A stretch of 64,000 nt of DNA from Sphagnum magellanicum (GCA_021904315.1 CM038918.1:5719349-5783348), one strand, 5' to 3'. Shown: positions 33,991 through 46,754, counted from the first letter of the stretch. Numbers and translations are program-made. The notes: generated by a model from the sequence alone, not told the origin.

Positions 33991-36900
33991 TGAATTACTA
34001 GTGTGTACCCCGTGCCTAATGCACAGGTGTGTGTGTATTTGACGGTACATATTACAAAATTACAACTACAAACTACATTTCCAAAACCTCTCTGTATACC
34101 ACATTGCTAGGTTCTTTTTGGGGCATTTTATTTTTTTAAGTGAAGGTGCTTTTTGTATATGTTAAGTTTTTTTCCATACTAATTTGTAAATGTATTAACA
34201 ATTTTGAAAGACACAATAAAAATTAATCATGAAGGTGGAAGATGAACCAAACATCATATGCATCCTTCATTGAAAATAAGATTTCAATAAAGGATGTTTG
34301 ACTTTGTTTATTGAAGTTTGCAATATTCTAGCACTTCAAGACATCAATGTAATATAGCATGCTTATGAGACTTGGGTACATACATGTACTCAAAGACCTC
34401 CAAAATTATATGGGTCTTGCCAATTTTTATACAATTAATTACCTCCATAATATATAGCAAAAGGGGGTCTCAAGGCGTAATATAATCAAGAGTCATCATG
34501 GTCAACTATCATATTAAGGAACAAATTTAATATTTGAAAAGTTTGGTCAAGTGAAAATGTGTCACATTATTGATGTTTTCATACTATCGAGGGTCATATT
34601 ATAGAGGAAACCTATAATGTGCCAATATATATAGAGGATTTTGAATAGGCTTATTATGATAGGAAAAAAAATGTTCTAGCTATTGAAATTACTAAATTTG
34701 GTGGTCTAATTTTTATTTTTAAATTATCTTGAGTGCAATAACAATTAAATGTATAATATTAGGGTTTGATAGTTTTGTGAAAATTTTGAAGAACCAATGG
34801 AAATGATTAAAAAAAAAGGATCATTATTTTCAATGTTCAATAAAATAGGGTTGTGTGTAAACTTGAAGATTTTTTCAAGCCAATGTGATTGTTAGATTGG
34901 TGGTTTGAAATTTTTTTTAATTATTTTGAGTGAAGTAGCAGTTCAATGTGTAGTAGTTACATAAAGTTCTTAGACATTCCTTGTGCACTTTGTTTCAATT
35001 TTGTGATTAGGGTTTTTTTTTTTTTCAATCTTGTGAACCAAGTGGGTTCACAACCATTGTGCACTTAACCAAGTTTGGTGACAAGTCATAGAAGAAAGTT
35101 TAAATTCTTGGAACCCATTATATTATGATGACATTTTAGAAGTTATGGTCTAAATTTGGTGATTTCAATTTTTTCCCCTCAAAATATGGTGTAACTTTGG
35201 GCCAATTTTTTGCCCAAAAAATCTTTTTATAGGATTTACATTGTTATTTTTTTGATTGCCAAGTGGAAAATTCGACCCAAAACAAAACAAAAAATTGTTT
35301 GTGATTAGAAAATTTGAGGATTTTTTCCAAAAAAATTAGCAAAATTAGTTGAAGGTAGTTAAAATCTCCAAATATTTCCCAACTTTGTCCCCCAAAAAAT
35401 TATTTTTATGGAAACATTGGCATTCTAGTCACACACACAAGAATAAATTCCCATAAACTAGAAACAACTTGAGTAGGTGCAAGTTTTTAAGTTTTTATAC
35501 ATTGAAACTTGTAACACATTTTCAAAAAAATTGTTGTGTACCTATTTGAATTTTGGAAGGTGCATTATGCATGTGGGTGTAACTTCAATAAAAAAGATGT
35601 TAAATCTTATTTTATTTTATATTTTGCTTTTAGGGTTAAATTTTTTTGATTTCATCCCAAATTGACACATGTATTTTAATGTGAGCATTTAACACACAAG
35701 AAAAGGGACCTTGTTTATATAGTTTGTGAAATGGTATTCAAGGACAAAACATATGGGTTAAATTTTTTAGTTACACATTAGTTGCAAATCAAGTTATAAT
35801 TTTTAAAAAAACTTTTCTCACATTCTTTAACAAATTGATAATTAATTATTTAATTCATTTAACAAACTAAATGTTTGGAGTGGATTAAATTTAGATAATT
35901 ATTAAATTCTAATGAATATGAAATAATAATATGTTATTGAAAAATGAATTCATCAATAAATATTAAAGATTAAATATGAAACATTTTAATTATTAACTTA
36001 TTAACATTTGAACAACAATCACAAAATAGTGGAATAATAATATTTTATAATGACAAAATAATGGCACAACTAGTTGTATCAATGGGACTTGTACTTCATA
36101 ATTAGTTGTAGTGTCATATGTAGTTGGCGGTGGAATTTGTACATGTGACATGATCATATGTGTCAATGTTATACATTAATTGTAATATAGTTGTTGAATG
36201 GGTGTTACATTTACACTAATTGTAATGTAGTTGCCACACATATCTAAAATGCAACTTGTCCAAAAGTCATACATGATTGATCATGTTTGTATGTACAACA
36301 TGTACATTACACCGTATAGGTGTCCTATTTGAAATTGTCCCACTTGAAACTATGTTGCAACTATAATACAACTCCTTGATTTTTTGACATGGCATTTAAT
36401 TTATTAATTGCCTATATTTTCATCTTCTAATTGTAGTCATTACAATAAAAGATGTCCCTGTACGCCAAGTGATTTCATTAGATTTGGAATGAATTCATTC
36501 ATTTTAATAAACCAAGACTAGTTGGAAAGTAGTGAATTCAATAGTCTAGTGAACATGGATTAGTTGGAAAGTATTGAATTCATTGATCTAGTGAATGGCA
36601 ACTAATTGAAAAGTATTGAATGTACTACTCTAGTGAACAAGGACTCGTGAATTGCACCCACATTTTGTAGTAGTGAATGTAGTTGTATATTAGTTGTTTT
36701 GGAACTTTAGTTATAGGGTAGTGTGGTTCTAGTAAACAAGACTTTTCAGAATGTTTATGTATGTTTGTTGTGTTCTATTTAAAGTTCATTATGAAGCAAA
36801 AGTCACTAAAATCTATCAAAGTCCACATCCAAGTTGAAATTTGTTTTGTTGCGATATATTCTAATAGATGAAATGGGTCAAATGCAAAACATTGTGGTTG

Positions 36901-38492
36901 GTGTGTGATTCAATGCCCTTACCTTTTAATGGTGATGACCCATTAGACTTTTTAGGGTTGATTCCTTGTGGGTCACATTCTCCTAGGCTCTCAAAAAATC
37001 CATCAGCTTCTCTTGTAGTTGATGTAATCTCCCAAGTATGTTCTTTATGGGCTTTCTAATCCTTCACTTCCTCATAATCAATTACCTTCTAGTTCTTGCG
37101 TAGCCCTTTTTCTTGTAGCCACTATGTTTCCATAATCAAGGTATGTTCCAAGTTCTAGTTATAACTTCCATGGTGACTCCCCCACATTGTTAGAAAAGGT
37201 TGCTGTATTGAGTGACATACCTTAGATTTGGACATGTTCCCTTCTCCCCCACTTCAAAAGTGTAAAAAGTCATATGATCGCACACGAAAATTTTAGCTTG
37301 AGTGGACTACAAAGCTCCCTTGAACTTGCATGGGTAAAGTAATTCCAAGATTGCCATGGAATCACCAAATGATCCATTGACTTGTTTTTGGAAAACAATT
37401 CATGCATTTCATGTTCTAACCCATTTCTTCCCTAAGTACCTTGAGCTCATAGAGATAGCCATATTTCATGGTCTAGGAAGTGTAGAGGATGAGTGTTATT
37501 TCTAAAGATGACGCTTTGGACCAATCTTGTGTGATTGGCATGTATAGCTGGAAGTTCTTCACATTAGAGAGTTCTTCATATATTGTCACGTTTTATACAT
37601 GGATTGGAACAGCAAACTGTTATGGTGTTCTTCTGTATTACACACGTTTTGTGCAGAGTGGCTGAATTGGTGGTTTTATGATTGGAGGTTATGATCTTGC
37701 AGTTTTAGAAGTTATTCTATGAGTTTTGCTATTATTTGCACTCCATCTCCATTCCTTTCATAAGCCCAATGAAATTGGTGCATTTGAAGGCATGTCCTTC
37801 GCTATGGATTTCCGCAATTTTTATTGAGCGAGAGTAAGCCCCTTCTCAAACAACATCATAGCCTGAAATCTGTTTTTAAATTTTGGTTATAGCCATTAAT
37901 GGAATGTCTCTATTTCCCTTTTGATTGCCACTACACTTGACTTGCAACATACTCAAGTTCACCACTTTCCTGCACTGCACGGCCAGCTCCTTTACCAAAC
38001 ATTATAAAAATATTTGCCACTTGGGAGGACTCCAGAGTGCACGACTCCTGTCGCCCAAAAACTTCAATGTGGGCATTTTCTCAACAACAAAAAAAAAGGG
38101 GCTGCCAACAACATCCTCAAACAGCAGTGAAGAACCTGATATAAATCGATGTAGGTTTTACTGCACAGCTGGATGCTGAAACAGAATAAAAATTGTTCAA
38201 GGAGCCCTACCTCATTAGTCAAAAAAAGAGAGAAGAAACTGCTAGTCTGCAACTACTAAATACTCTATCCTGCAGACATCTGTGCTTGACACTTCGGCTT
38301 CCATAGAAACCCAAGAAAGAAAGAAAAAAGGGGGGGGGAGGTGAAAAAACAGTCTCCTTTTGCAGCAAACTCAATCCAAGGAAAAAGCTTATACTGAATT
38401 GTCAGATGCAATTGTCTATGACCTTCAACTATATTTATGTTCGTATACAGTTGGGCACAATGTACTTGGGTGTCAGAGATAAATTTCACAAT
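33991..38492. other. TPST-PsbS spacer, no gene seen
   Basis: AT-rich sequence with scattered stops in all frames. The only structured element is the CACTA-type terminus at 36438. About 38050-38490 is probably PsbS 3' UTR. Confidence 0.5.
36438..36672 (+). repeat. CACTA-type terminal sequence, left-facing copy
   Basis: Begins CATTACAATAAAAGATGTCC. It is colinear with the reverse complement of 56567-56410: GATTTCATTAGATTT, GAATTCATT, AATAAA, GACTARTTGGAAAGTAGTGA and GTGAATTGCAC in order. This copy carries a subterminal block (ACTAGTTGGAAAGTAGTGAA) expanded to three tandem units. Long inverted termini with internal short repeats starting CACTA are typical of EnSpm/CACTA DNA transposons. Confidence 0.6.
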
Positions 38493-40329
38493 CTAGTCCA
38501 CATCATCATCATTCACAAACTTTCCTGTTCCAGGGTTGATAGCAGCAACTAGGAAGAACACGACATTGAAGAGGATGAGAGGTTCAATCTCTGTAATGGG
38601 CACACCGGTTTCAAGGTTGAGCTGTGCGAGAGTTCCTTTTCCTGTGATGATCTCTCCAATGATAGAGAAGGCAATTCCCAGCTGAGCCAAGCGTCCAACA
38701 AACAACTCATTCGCTTTTGTGAAACCGAATGTAGGACCTGCAATTGTTGAGTCACATGAAAAATGTTCACAAAACTCAGACTCCAGATGTTGGAAATTGA
38801 TTGATAGTGTGATAGATTAGTGGTGGAAATTGATAGATTACATGTTCATCATAAGGATAAGGATTGATTGTGTGCACAGTCTTATTGTATCCTCAACTTG
38901 AAGTTATTACCAGAATCAGACATTGGAGTGAAGGCAATGTTAATTTCCACAACAAAAACTCAAAAAATTCTGAGTCCCTACAACTTGAATGAGTGACAAA
39001 TTCACCAAGCAACCCAACAGTTTACAGCTTCAAGGTTACTAGTACATCAAACAAGCAACCTAATGGCATTTGACTCTAGACAGTCACAAGTTTCTTTATG
39101 ATATCATCTACTAGTATTCTTATGATAATGCAACCACACAATTTGCTTACCCTTCTCATTCAGGCCAAGAGCAGACTTGACACCCTTCCCAGGAGCAATG
39201 ACAGCTCTGTCCAGTCCTGTTGCAGGTGCATCATCGACGAATTTTCCCCGATCTCCCAGGGCTCCAATAGCCCCAAGAAGGGTGAAAAGGATGAAGAAGA
39301 GCAAAAGGGGCTCAGTTTCAGTCAGTGGAATGCCGGTTTCGATATCAAACTGGGCAAGTGTGCCCTTTCCTGTGAGAGCTTCCCCCAGAATGGATGCCTG
39401 TGCAAACCAAAACCAGGAGTTAAAAGCTAAATTCTGCACAAATTCTGCAAAGGGAAAGCTGCAAGGAAGAACTGCCATGCCCAGGCCAGAGTGCATCGAC
39501 AGGAAAACGCTGTACGGACTGTGCCAAAATGGGAAAGGTGTGACTCTGGAAGAAAAAACGAACACACATACCGCAAATCCGAACATGGCAACTCGGCCGA
39601 CGAATAGCTCGTTCGCCTTAGTGAATCCGATTCCTCCGGAAGTCCCAAAAATTCCGTCCTCCGTTTTCTCCTTCACTGCCTGCATTTAGATCCAAAATTT
39701 ATGCTTCGTTGAACCGCTTTGGATCAGGGAACAACTGAGCTCTGAAAGGGGATGATATCGAGGAATGAAGTCCTAAAAGCAGTCGGACCAATGAACATGT
39801 GTGCAGGAGAAGAGGTCAGCTTATAGCGCAGAAACACGACAACCTCAAGAAAAACTCGGCAGCAGCAATGACTACTGAAAGACCTGATCTAGATCAATAC
39901 ACTAATAAAGCAATGAAAACTCTATATCTCTAATTTTTTCGATCTCTTGCAACTATGATGGAAACAAAAACAAGCTTGATGCATGACCAGCTCCTGAAAA
40001 CATGATCGCCGAATGCAACATAAGCGGAATGGAAATCAAAAAGTTTCGCAGCAAAAGAAAATCCAGAAATGCTACACAAGCTAACAAGAGCTTACCTTTC
40101 CGCTGGTGGTCTTGGGCTTTGCAGCAGGCTTAGACCCGAACAACGCAAAAGTCTTGCCGGCACTCGACGACAGTCTCATGCTCCCAGTCGCAATTGTCGA
40201 AGGTGAGGAGGAAAGAAACAGTGACGAAACATGTTTCACAGACGTCAGATGATTCCGACTACGATCGCCGGCAATGCCAGTGCCGCTCAACGCAGCGACA
40301 CCGCGACAAATGAGCGCTGCTTGTGCCAT
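38493..40329 (-). CDS. PSBS: Photosystem II 22 kDa protein PsbS, chloroplastic
   Basis: Thylakoid membrane protein that senses low lumen pH and switches on qE energy dissipation (non-photochemical quenching). Four exons: 40329-40096, 39679-39572, 39397-39151, 38737-38493; introns are GT-AG, phases 0, 0 and 1; the product is 277 aa. Exon 1 encodes the S/T- and basic-rich transit peptide. The mature part has the internal duplication of the family: GFTKANELFVGR occurs twice, each followed by GE..TGKGTLAQ and ETG.P.TE.EP, giving four membrane helices. The two lumenal glutamates needed for pH sensing (E122 and E226 in Arabidopsis) are E134 and E239 here. The C terminus ends NPGTGKF then acidic residues. 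Start chosen at the first ATG; the frame opens upstream only through non-ATG codons. The three-intron structure agrees with Arabidopsis. Intact. Confidence 0.97.
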
Positions 40330-40699
40330 ATTTACCACGTACTCGCTTGATCACGCACGCACGCTCACAAACAAAGTATTCAGACTAGGGCAGGCGGCGC
40401 AGAAACACGAAAGAAGCTCTTCGAGAGAACGAGAAAACCTGGAAGCTGTGGCGTCGCAGCGACGACGAGGAGACAACAAGAAACAAACAACAACAACAAC
40501 AAGAGTCGCTGACAATGAAACTCCGTTTCACTCTCTTTAGGAGCAATGAGGCGTTGCAAAGTGGAAATGAAAGCATTCCGAAGACAGTGGTGTAGAACCA
40601 TTCGCTATAAAGCATCCATTCTATCCTTTCCCGCCACACCTCCGTCTCCTTAGCTTCGCGTGCTTCGTGCTCCTTGCCACATCTGACTGTACGGTGTAC

Positions 40700-41015
40700 T
40701 CGCCCTCGACGAACCTGTCTATCAGGCTCGTCTCTCCTTGACGAACCTGTTTATCAGGCTCCTGTTTTATTAGACTCGTTTCTATGTATATCCCATGTAG
40801 CTACCTAGTTGTACCAGGCCGATCTAGCTTGACGAACCTGTATGCACGAACCCGTTTATCAGGCTCGTGTCTGTCGTCGAACCTGAATCAATGAACCTGT
40901 TTATCTTCAGGCTCGGTCGCGCGTCGACGAACCTGAATCCACGGACCGAACTGTTCATCAGGCTCGTCGATTTCGACGAACCTGAATGACTGAGGCCTGA
41001 GACCCTCGAACCTGT
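40700..41015. repeat. Hairpin-forming GAACCTG repeat array upstream of PsbS
   Basis: Variants of GACGAACCTG occur about ten times (for example 40708, 40740, 40831, 40875, 40926, 40975). Most are followed 5-15 bases on by ATCAGGCTCGT. The pair is self-complementary except for one position, so each unit can form a short stem. The array is unusually CpG-rich for the window and lies 370-690 bp upstream of the PsbS start codon. A minus-strand open frame through it (40824-41195) looks like a by-product. Confidence 0.8.
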
Positions 41016-41508
41016 TCTGCGGATGCACCAACCCATTTTCTCTTGGGTGAGTGAGTGAGAGTAACTTAGTGGGTACATCCCACCGGTGCGGCTATGACAT
41101 GCACGACTTGGCCTCATCGAAGCCGCAGATCCAAGGCGCTTCAGAGACGGATACTTGGCCTCATCACGGCCACAGGTGTTCTTTTGCGGGATCATCGTAC
41201 ACGAATCTCATTTGACTGTAAGTTAGGCCCTTTTGTAACTTGGGAGAGGAGATTTTGAATTCTTCCTTTATTTATTTCTTTATTTATTTATTTATTCATA
41301 GATTTGAATGTTGCTGCAAATATCACCCAGGTGCATAAATTTGAATCATGCCAAAAAAAAAGATCTGGTGGAGAGACTGACTACCCAATGAATGATGGAA
41401 TTAATTTTCACTGGTCCTGGAATTGGAGGAAGGTTCACCAAAGCTGCATTCACACATGGTGGTAAGTTGGATGTTGAGTCAGTGTTATGAATGGTAGATT
41501 TAAGGTGC

Positions 41509-41717
41509 ATTCACACTTAATGTTAAGTCAGTGTAAAGTGAAAATCTAGGTGGCATCTTAGGTGGCAGCCAATGTTAAATGGGCTATTGTTTAATATTAA
41601 GTGAATGTTAACTTAACATAAAATCTTCATGGTAAATAGATTTTGGTCTTGAATGACTAGCTTGGTGTTAGGGGACCTAATATTAGAGTCCTTAACACCA
41701 AGTGTGAATGCACCTTT
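41509..41717. repeat. Terminal-inverted-repeat element (MITE-like) or transposon terminus
   Basis: AAGGTGCATTCACACTTAAT (from 41509) and its near-complement CCAAGTGTGAATGCACCTT (ending 41717) bound about 209 bp; 21 of 24 core positions match. A related motif, GCTGCATTCACACATGGTGG, lies at 41443. The region 41460-41890 is dense in GTGTTAAG and its complement, like subterminal repeats. No clear TSD was found. Confidence 0.55.
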
Positions 41718-42381
41718 GTTGTGGGATTCACATATGCAATGTTAGTTAACACCAAATCTGATGTGTCATCCTATGTGGCAACGAGTGTTAAAGTGGGTGT
41801 TAAGTAGTGTTACGAAAATGGTAAGTTGTCATCAAATCTTCCAAAAACTTAAATATTATTTCACAAATCCAGTGTTAGGTAATGGCCCCAAAAAGGACCA
41901 ATTAACTCAATGCTAGCTATCTCCCAAGTTCTCAACCTATTCCCTTCTTTGTTCCCTCCACGTTCCCATCCACTCAAACACCCCTACCCCCTTTCCCTCT
42001 CATTTGTTGCCAAGGACAAATGCCACTGTTCAAGAAATTGCTGTTGCTCAAGAAACTCCTATTGCTCAAGAAATTGTTGCTTTGATTTTGAAGCCATGGA
42101 CATCATCTACAGGACCACCATCTCCAACACCTATGAAGAAGAATCTGAAAAATGCAAAAACATCCAAACCCTTGAATCTGCTTCAATGTCTTCATCTCCA
42201 AGCCTTGTTGGTTCTTAAAACCCTAGCTACAATTTTTTAATGAAGAAATCCTACAAAAGCATACCACCAAATCTGCAACAAATTTGTAAACACACAACAA
42301 TGCTTCTTGTTCAATTGTTTGGGAAGGAAAAAAATAATTCAAAAAAATAGACTACTAATGATTAATCGTACCTTGTTTTGC

Positions 42382-42842
42382 AGTTGTCATGTTTGTGGTG
42401 CATCTCCCCCATGATAAAGCAACAAGAACAACCAAGAAAAAAAGGAAAGGAAAGGGAAAGAAGGCCCAAAGTGCAGAATCTGTGGAGTTGCAATCCAGGA
42501 AACCAATGGAGCCTAATTGGGAACATGCAAAAGTTCTTGCTCTCATCAAAGCCAAGAAGGAAGAACACCTCACATACCTAGATAGGGTTGATGGACAAGA
42601 TCAATTTGGGAATGTTGTGAGCAAGTGGAAAAAATCTCAGAATTTTTCATTAATGTTGGCCACTCAATTCACTTGAGGAATGGCCCAGCCTGTAAAAACA
42701 AGTGGGGCTCCTTCTTTACAAGTGGGGCTCCTTGTTTGGAGACTTCAAAAAAATCTATGATTATATCGCAAGTACCAGGCACAATGAAGATTATAGATTT
42801 CACTATGAATACACACTCCAATACATTTTTTCTTATGTGTAG
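42382..42842 (+). pseudogene. Trihelix/Myb-SANT-like DNA-binding protein, frameshifted
   Basis: After a lysine-rich stretch the frame reads NWEHAKVLALIKAKKEEHL, then W-K-K, then, one base out of frame, ISEFFINVGHSIHLRNGPAC and KNKW. This tryptophan spacing is that of trihelix (Myb/SANT-like) domains. Two lesions break it: a slip in the A6 run at 42629-42634, and a 20-bp tandem duplication (ACAAGTGGGGCTCCTT at 42698 and 42718). Beyond it the reading continues F-K-K-I-Y-D-Y to a stop at 42840-42842. An acceptor (TTTTGCAG) lies at 42382. An upstream exon at about 41990-42220 is possible, with an 18-bp repeat coding A-Q-E. Such domains also occur in PIF/Harbinger elements, which fits the nearby inverted termini. 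Confidence 0.65.
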
Positions 42843-44570
42843 GTTGTTTGGCAATTTTCTTTCTAGTTTGCTTTCCCTCCAACCATGTGTTATAGATGTG
42901 GTGGATTCAAAATAATTTAAGCAAATTCATTGTAGCTTCATTCTAAGCCAATAGATTAAAACATTCAAAATTTACGTGACCTAGTCTTCTGTGTCAAATC
43001 ATCTTGTGATTTGATGGGAACGTTGATAACACCATCTTCTAATGTTGACATTTGATTTGAACCATTTTGTAATATCTTAGGTTTGGAAACAAAAATGGAT
43101 AATAGGAGTAGAATATGAAAATACACTTCTGTAATCCTATGGTGATAAATAATCTCTAGAAAACAATTTTACAAATGGCAATACAAATAGATTACCAAAT
43201 TCTAATGTAGATTTAAATTAGAATTGGTAGTAAACTAGAACAATTAAGCTTTCAAACTTGCAAAGCAAATACAACTTCAAAAGAAGCAAATCAAAAAAAT
43301 TGTAGTGGAAAAGATAACTTCAAGAGAAACAATAACTTATATTGCTTCAGCATAAAATACTTCACAAGAAAATAAATAAGCTTTCCCGAGCATGCCCAAG
43401 CCCAACTCAAGTACATCCAAGTAGTAGTCACTAATAGAAATCTTATCATATGCAACTTGTGTGCAATTAAAGTGCAACTAATGGTGTACAAAATGGACAT
43501 GTGCTATAAAAATAATGGCTTAAGCTATTACATATTATGTATACTAAATTAAGTTAATATATCCAATATATTTATTTAGGCTAATACAACTAGTGCTAGT
43601 AGGCTACACTAGTTAACCTACCCTACCCTACGCTACAATATTAATTCTAGTGATGATGATTCATGGAAGCTAGTTTAGATAGGATAACTATAGGTTCTTC
43701 AAGTCTTCGTGCATTAAAAATTTGTTGAATTGGAATTGAATTTAGATTTTATCAAATTAAATTCATATTTCTAAACAAATACGTTGAATGGATTTCAATT
43801 TTATATAAGAAGGAATTAGTGTTTTTCATTTCAACACTTAAATTTTTTTCTTGATATACAATGATATTAGTTATTTCCTTGTTTTTCAATGTTTTTAATA
43901 TCGATGCAATAAGGAGGGTTTATTACATGTTACACATCACATCATATCATAAAACGACATCTCGCAATTTGTGAGCTGAAAATAGCAGAGGGGGTCTATA
44001 TGTGTTGGAATTATTTCGCATATGGTCATGGCAAGGGAAAAATTGTTGGTGAAGGTGTGCTCTTGAAATGCAAGATTTCTAAAGAACAAATTAAGCCACA
44101 AGCTCAACAATTACAAAATGCTCATGATGTTGTGCATTTATGTTAAGAACATGTAGGTATGCCCATATTCAACTACAACTACCAATTTAGTTAACGCCTA
44201 TAACTATATATTCTTCATTAAACTCCACATATGTAATTAACATAAATCATGCATATATTAATTATGTGGCACTATGGGTCCTTTATAATATATTTCCCAA
44301 GGCCATTTAGGTCCTTTGTAATCCCTTGAAGGTGCTTTAATGCAAGTCCTTAATCTATGCTTGTGGTTTTCTACTATTTTACAACATTAGGTACCTAGTT
44401 TTTATAGGTCATTTGTAGACCTTTACAAATACATAGCTAGTCATAAGTTGTGTTTCACAACATCACTTTCATAATGCTTGAAAGGAATCCTTTGTTGGTC
44501 CTTTTATGGGAGAAGTCATTTGCAAAGTGCTATTTTGACACATATGAAAAAACACTATGAAGTCATATAG

Positions 44571-45017
44571 ATGCTTGAAATGTATAGTCCTTGTATACTC
44601 AGGTATGACATGAAGGTCACCTTATTCATCGAAGGAGCATCAACAAACTATTTTGGGAAATCTTTCCAACCAATGTGGATAGGACTCACACATATGGATG
44701 CTCCACAGTGGTTGGAAGTTGAAGGATGCATCAAGTCCATTGATCTCCTTAAAACTTTTCATTCAAGCTTTAAAATATTTTTCCATTATTATAATAATTA
44801 TCTCATGTTGCAACTAAGGAATCAGACTTATTACTTCAACAATGGTGTTGCTCCTACTTATGTCTACTCACACATAGTATGTGCATCAAAGTTTGTCATG
44901 CCACCAACCTCACATAGTGTGAAAGGAAATCATCCAACATATGAACTACTTAATGAAACTCTTCAACTGATTAAAAAAACACTTGAAGATTGTTGGGCCA
45001 TGGATGATGATGCATAG
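44571..45017 (+). CDS. Unidentified 148-residue ORF
   Basis: The longest unexplained open frame in the AT-rich right half, beginning MLEMYSPCILRYDMKVTLFI and ending with D-C-W-A-M-D-D-D-A. It is rich in aromatic residues and histidine, with no signal peptide, no clear membrane helix and no motif I recognise. There is no obvious splice partner or promoter. It may be an exon of a transposon protein or a chance frame; its length is unusual for sequence of this composition. Confidence 0.3.
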   Translation: MLEMYSPCILRYDMKVTLFIEGASTNYFGKSFQPMWIGLTHMDAPQWLEVEGCIKSIDLLKTFHSSFKIFFHYYNNYLMLQLRNQTYYFNNGVAPTYVYSHIVCASKFVMPPTSHSVKGNHPTYELLNETLQLIKKTLEDCWAMDDDA

Positions 45018-45319
45018 TTTGGGGTTATGTGCTTTCAAGTGTAGATAATATGGCAAGGATGTGGACTAGTTTACTTGTTATTGGTGCAATATGTGTGTTA
45101 AAGCTACCATTTACAGTTCACATTTTGATTTATTTGACATACTTGCTGCCATTTACAAATCACATTTTGATGTGTTAAATTCATAATTATATTTATCTAG
45201 GCCTTTAAATGTCCTCTCCAACTTTAGTGATTTCACCTTGGTTAAAGTTATTTCATTATAATATCACTATGTAAACATCGTGTTTCATTACTAGTTGACA
45301 TAATTCATTATTATAATTT

Positions 45320-46460
45320 ACTATGGTAAATACGTTTATTTTTATGTTTTTAAAAATATTTTATGCTACTTTATGATATACACTATATTATTTTAGGCTA
45401 CCTTAGTTATTCTAACTTATACCCTAAGTTATTATAAATTATTATACTCTAAACTATTATACATTATTATACCTTAAAATATCATAACTAACTTATTATA
45501 AACTTTTTTACTTTAAGTTATTTTAAACTAAATCATCAACTAACCTTATGTTATACCTTAGGTTATTCTATTTTAAGTTAATATATGTTATTTCAAGTTT
45601 TACTTTAAGTTATTCAAGGTCATTTTACTTTATGTTATTATAAATTATTTTATCCTAAATATATATATTTTTTAATCTAAATAAAATATAATGAACTAAG
45701 GTAATATAACCTAAACTAACCAATAATAGCCTATAAAAATAATTTAAAATAGCCTACAATAAATTAATTACCAATAGCCTATGATAATATAGCTTAAAAT
45801 ATTCAACAATAGCTTATAATATAATAACCATCAATAGCCACTAATAAATAACCACCAATGGCCTACAATATAATAGCCACCAATAACCATTAATAAAATA
45901 ACCACTAATATCCACTAATACCCACCAATATCCATTAATAAAATAACCATTCATAGCCACCATATAAAAGAATAACCAATAGGCATCAATAGAATAGTCA
46001 CCAATAGCTTCTAATAAAATAACTAACAATAACCACCAATAGAATAACCAATGATAGCCACCAAACTAATAACCACCGATAAAACATATAGGCACCAATA
46101 GAATAAGCTTTAATAACCACCAATAAAATAGCCACAAATAGCTTATGGTAATATAACCTAGAATAACCAATAATAACATAAGGTGAAATAGCCTTCAATA
46201 GCCAAAATTAACCAATAATAGCCTCACATAGTTAAACATAAATTAAGATTAAATAATTTAGAATAATCAAAAATAACTTACAATAGTAAAAAATAACCTA
46301 AAATGAAATAGCCTAAAATAATTTAGAATAACCAAAAGTAACTTAAGGTGAAATAACCAAAAATAATTGAAAATAACCATAAATAGTCATAAATAATTTA
46401 AGGTGAAATAATTTAGAACAATGAAAAGTAGCCTTAGAACAATTAAAAACAACCTAACAT
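45320..46460. repeat. Strand-asymmetric AT-rich simple-sequence block
   Basis: From 45320 to about 45690 the plus strand is built of TTATACYTTAAGTTATTATA-type words. From about 45690 to 46460 it is built of the opposite-strand sense, AATAACCACCAATAGCC- and AAAATAGCCTA-type words, with almost no G. The change is abrupt. Short open frames inside are repeat translations (for example 45841-46029, rich in Y-W-G-Y). Confidence 0.75.
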
Positions 46461-46754
46461 AGGTAGTATTATTATAGTAACAAAATTTTATCCATTTATT
46501 AAACCTTTTTTTGTCAAAATAATGGTCATTGAAATGTTATTAAATAGTGATATTAAAAAATAAAATCAAATGATTTTACATTTTCAAATGGAAATAAATG
46601 TAATTATGTACATTATTGAAAAAAAAATTAAATTAAACTTTAATCATTTCATTTGAACAAAATCTCAATAAGATATGAATTTTCAAAGTTTATGTTTTTG
46701 TAATGTTTAAAATGAAGCACTTGATAAATATAATACAATGCAACACATTATCAC

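Noticed and set aside
39177..39689. 170-residue plus-strand ORF
   Set aside because: It is the antisense shadow of PsbS exons 2 and 3; the minus-strand product is unmistakable and spliced correctly.
40824..41195. 123-residue minus-strand ORF upstream of PsbS
   Set aside because: Its S/T/R-rich composition comes from the GAACCTG repeat array; no domain and no conserved start.
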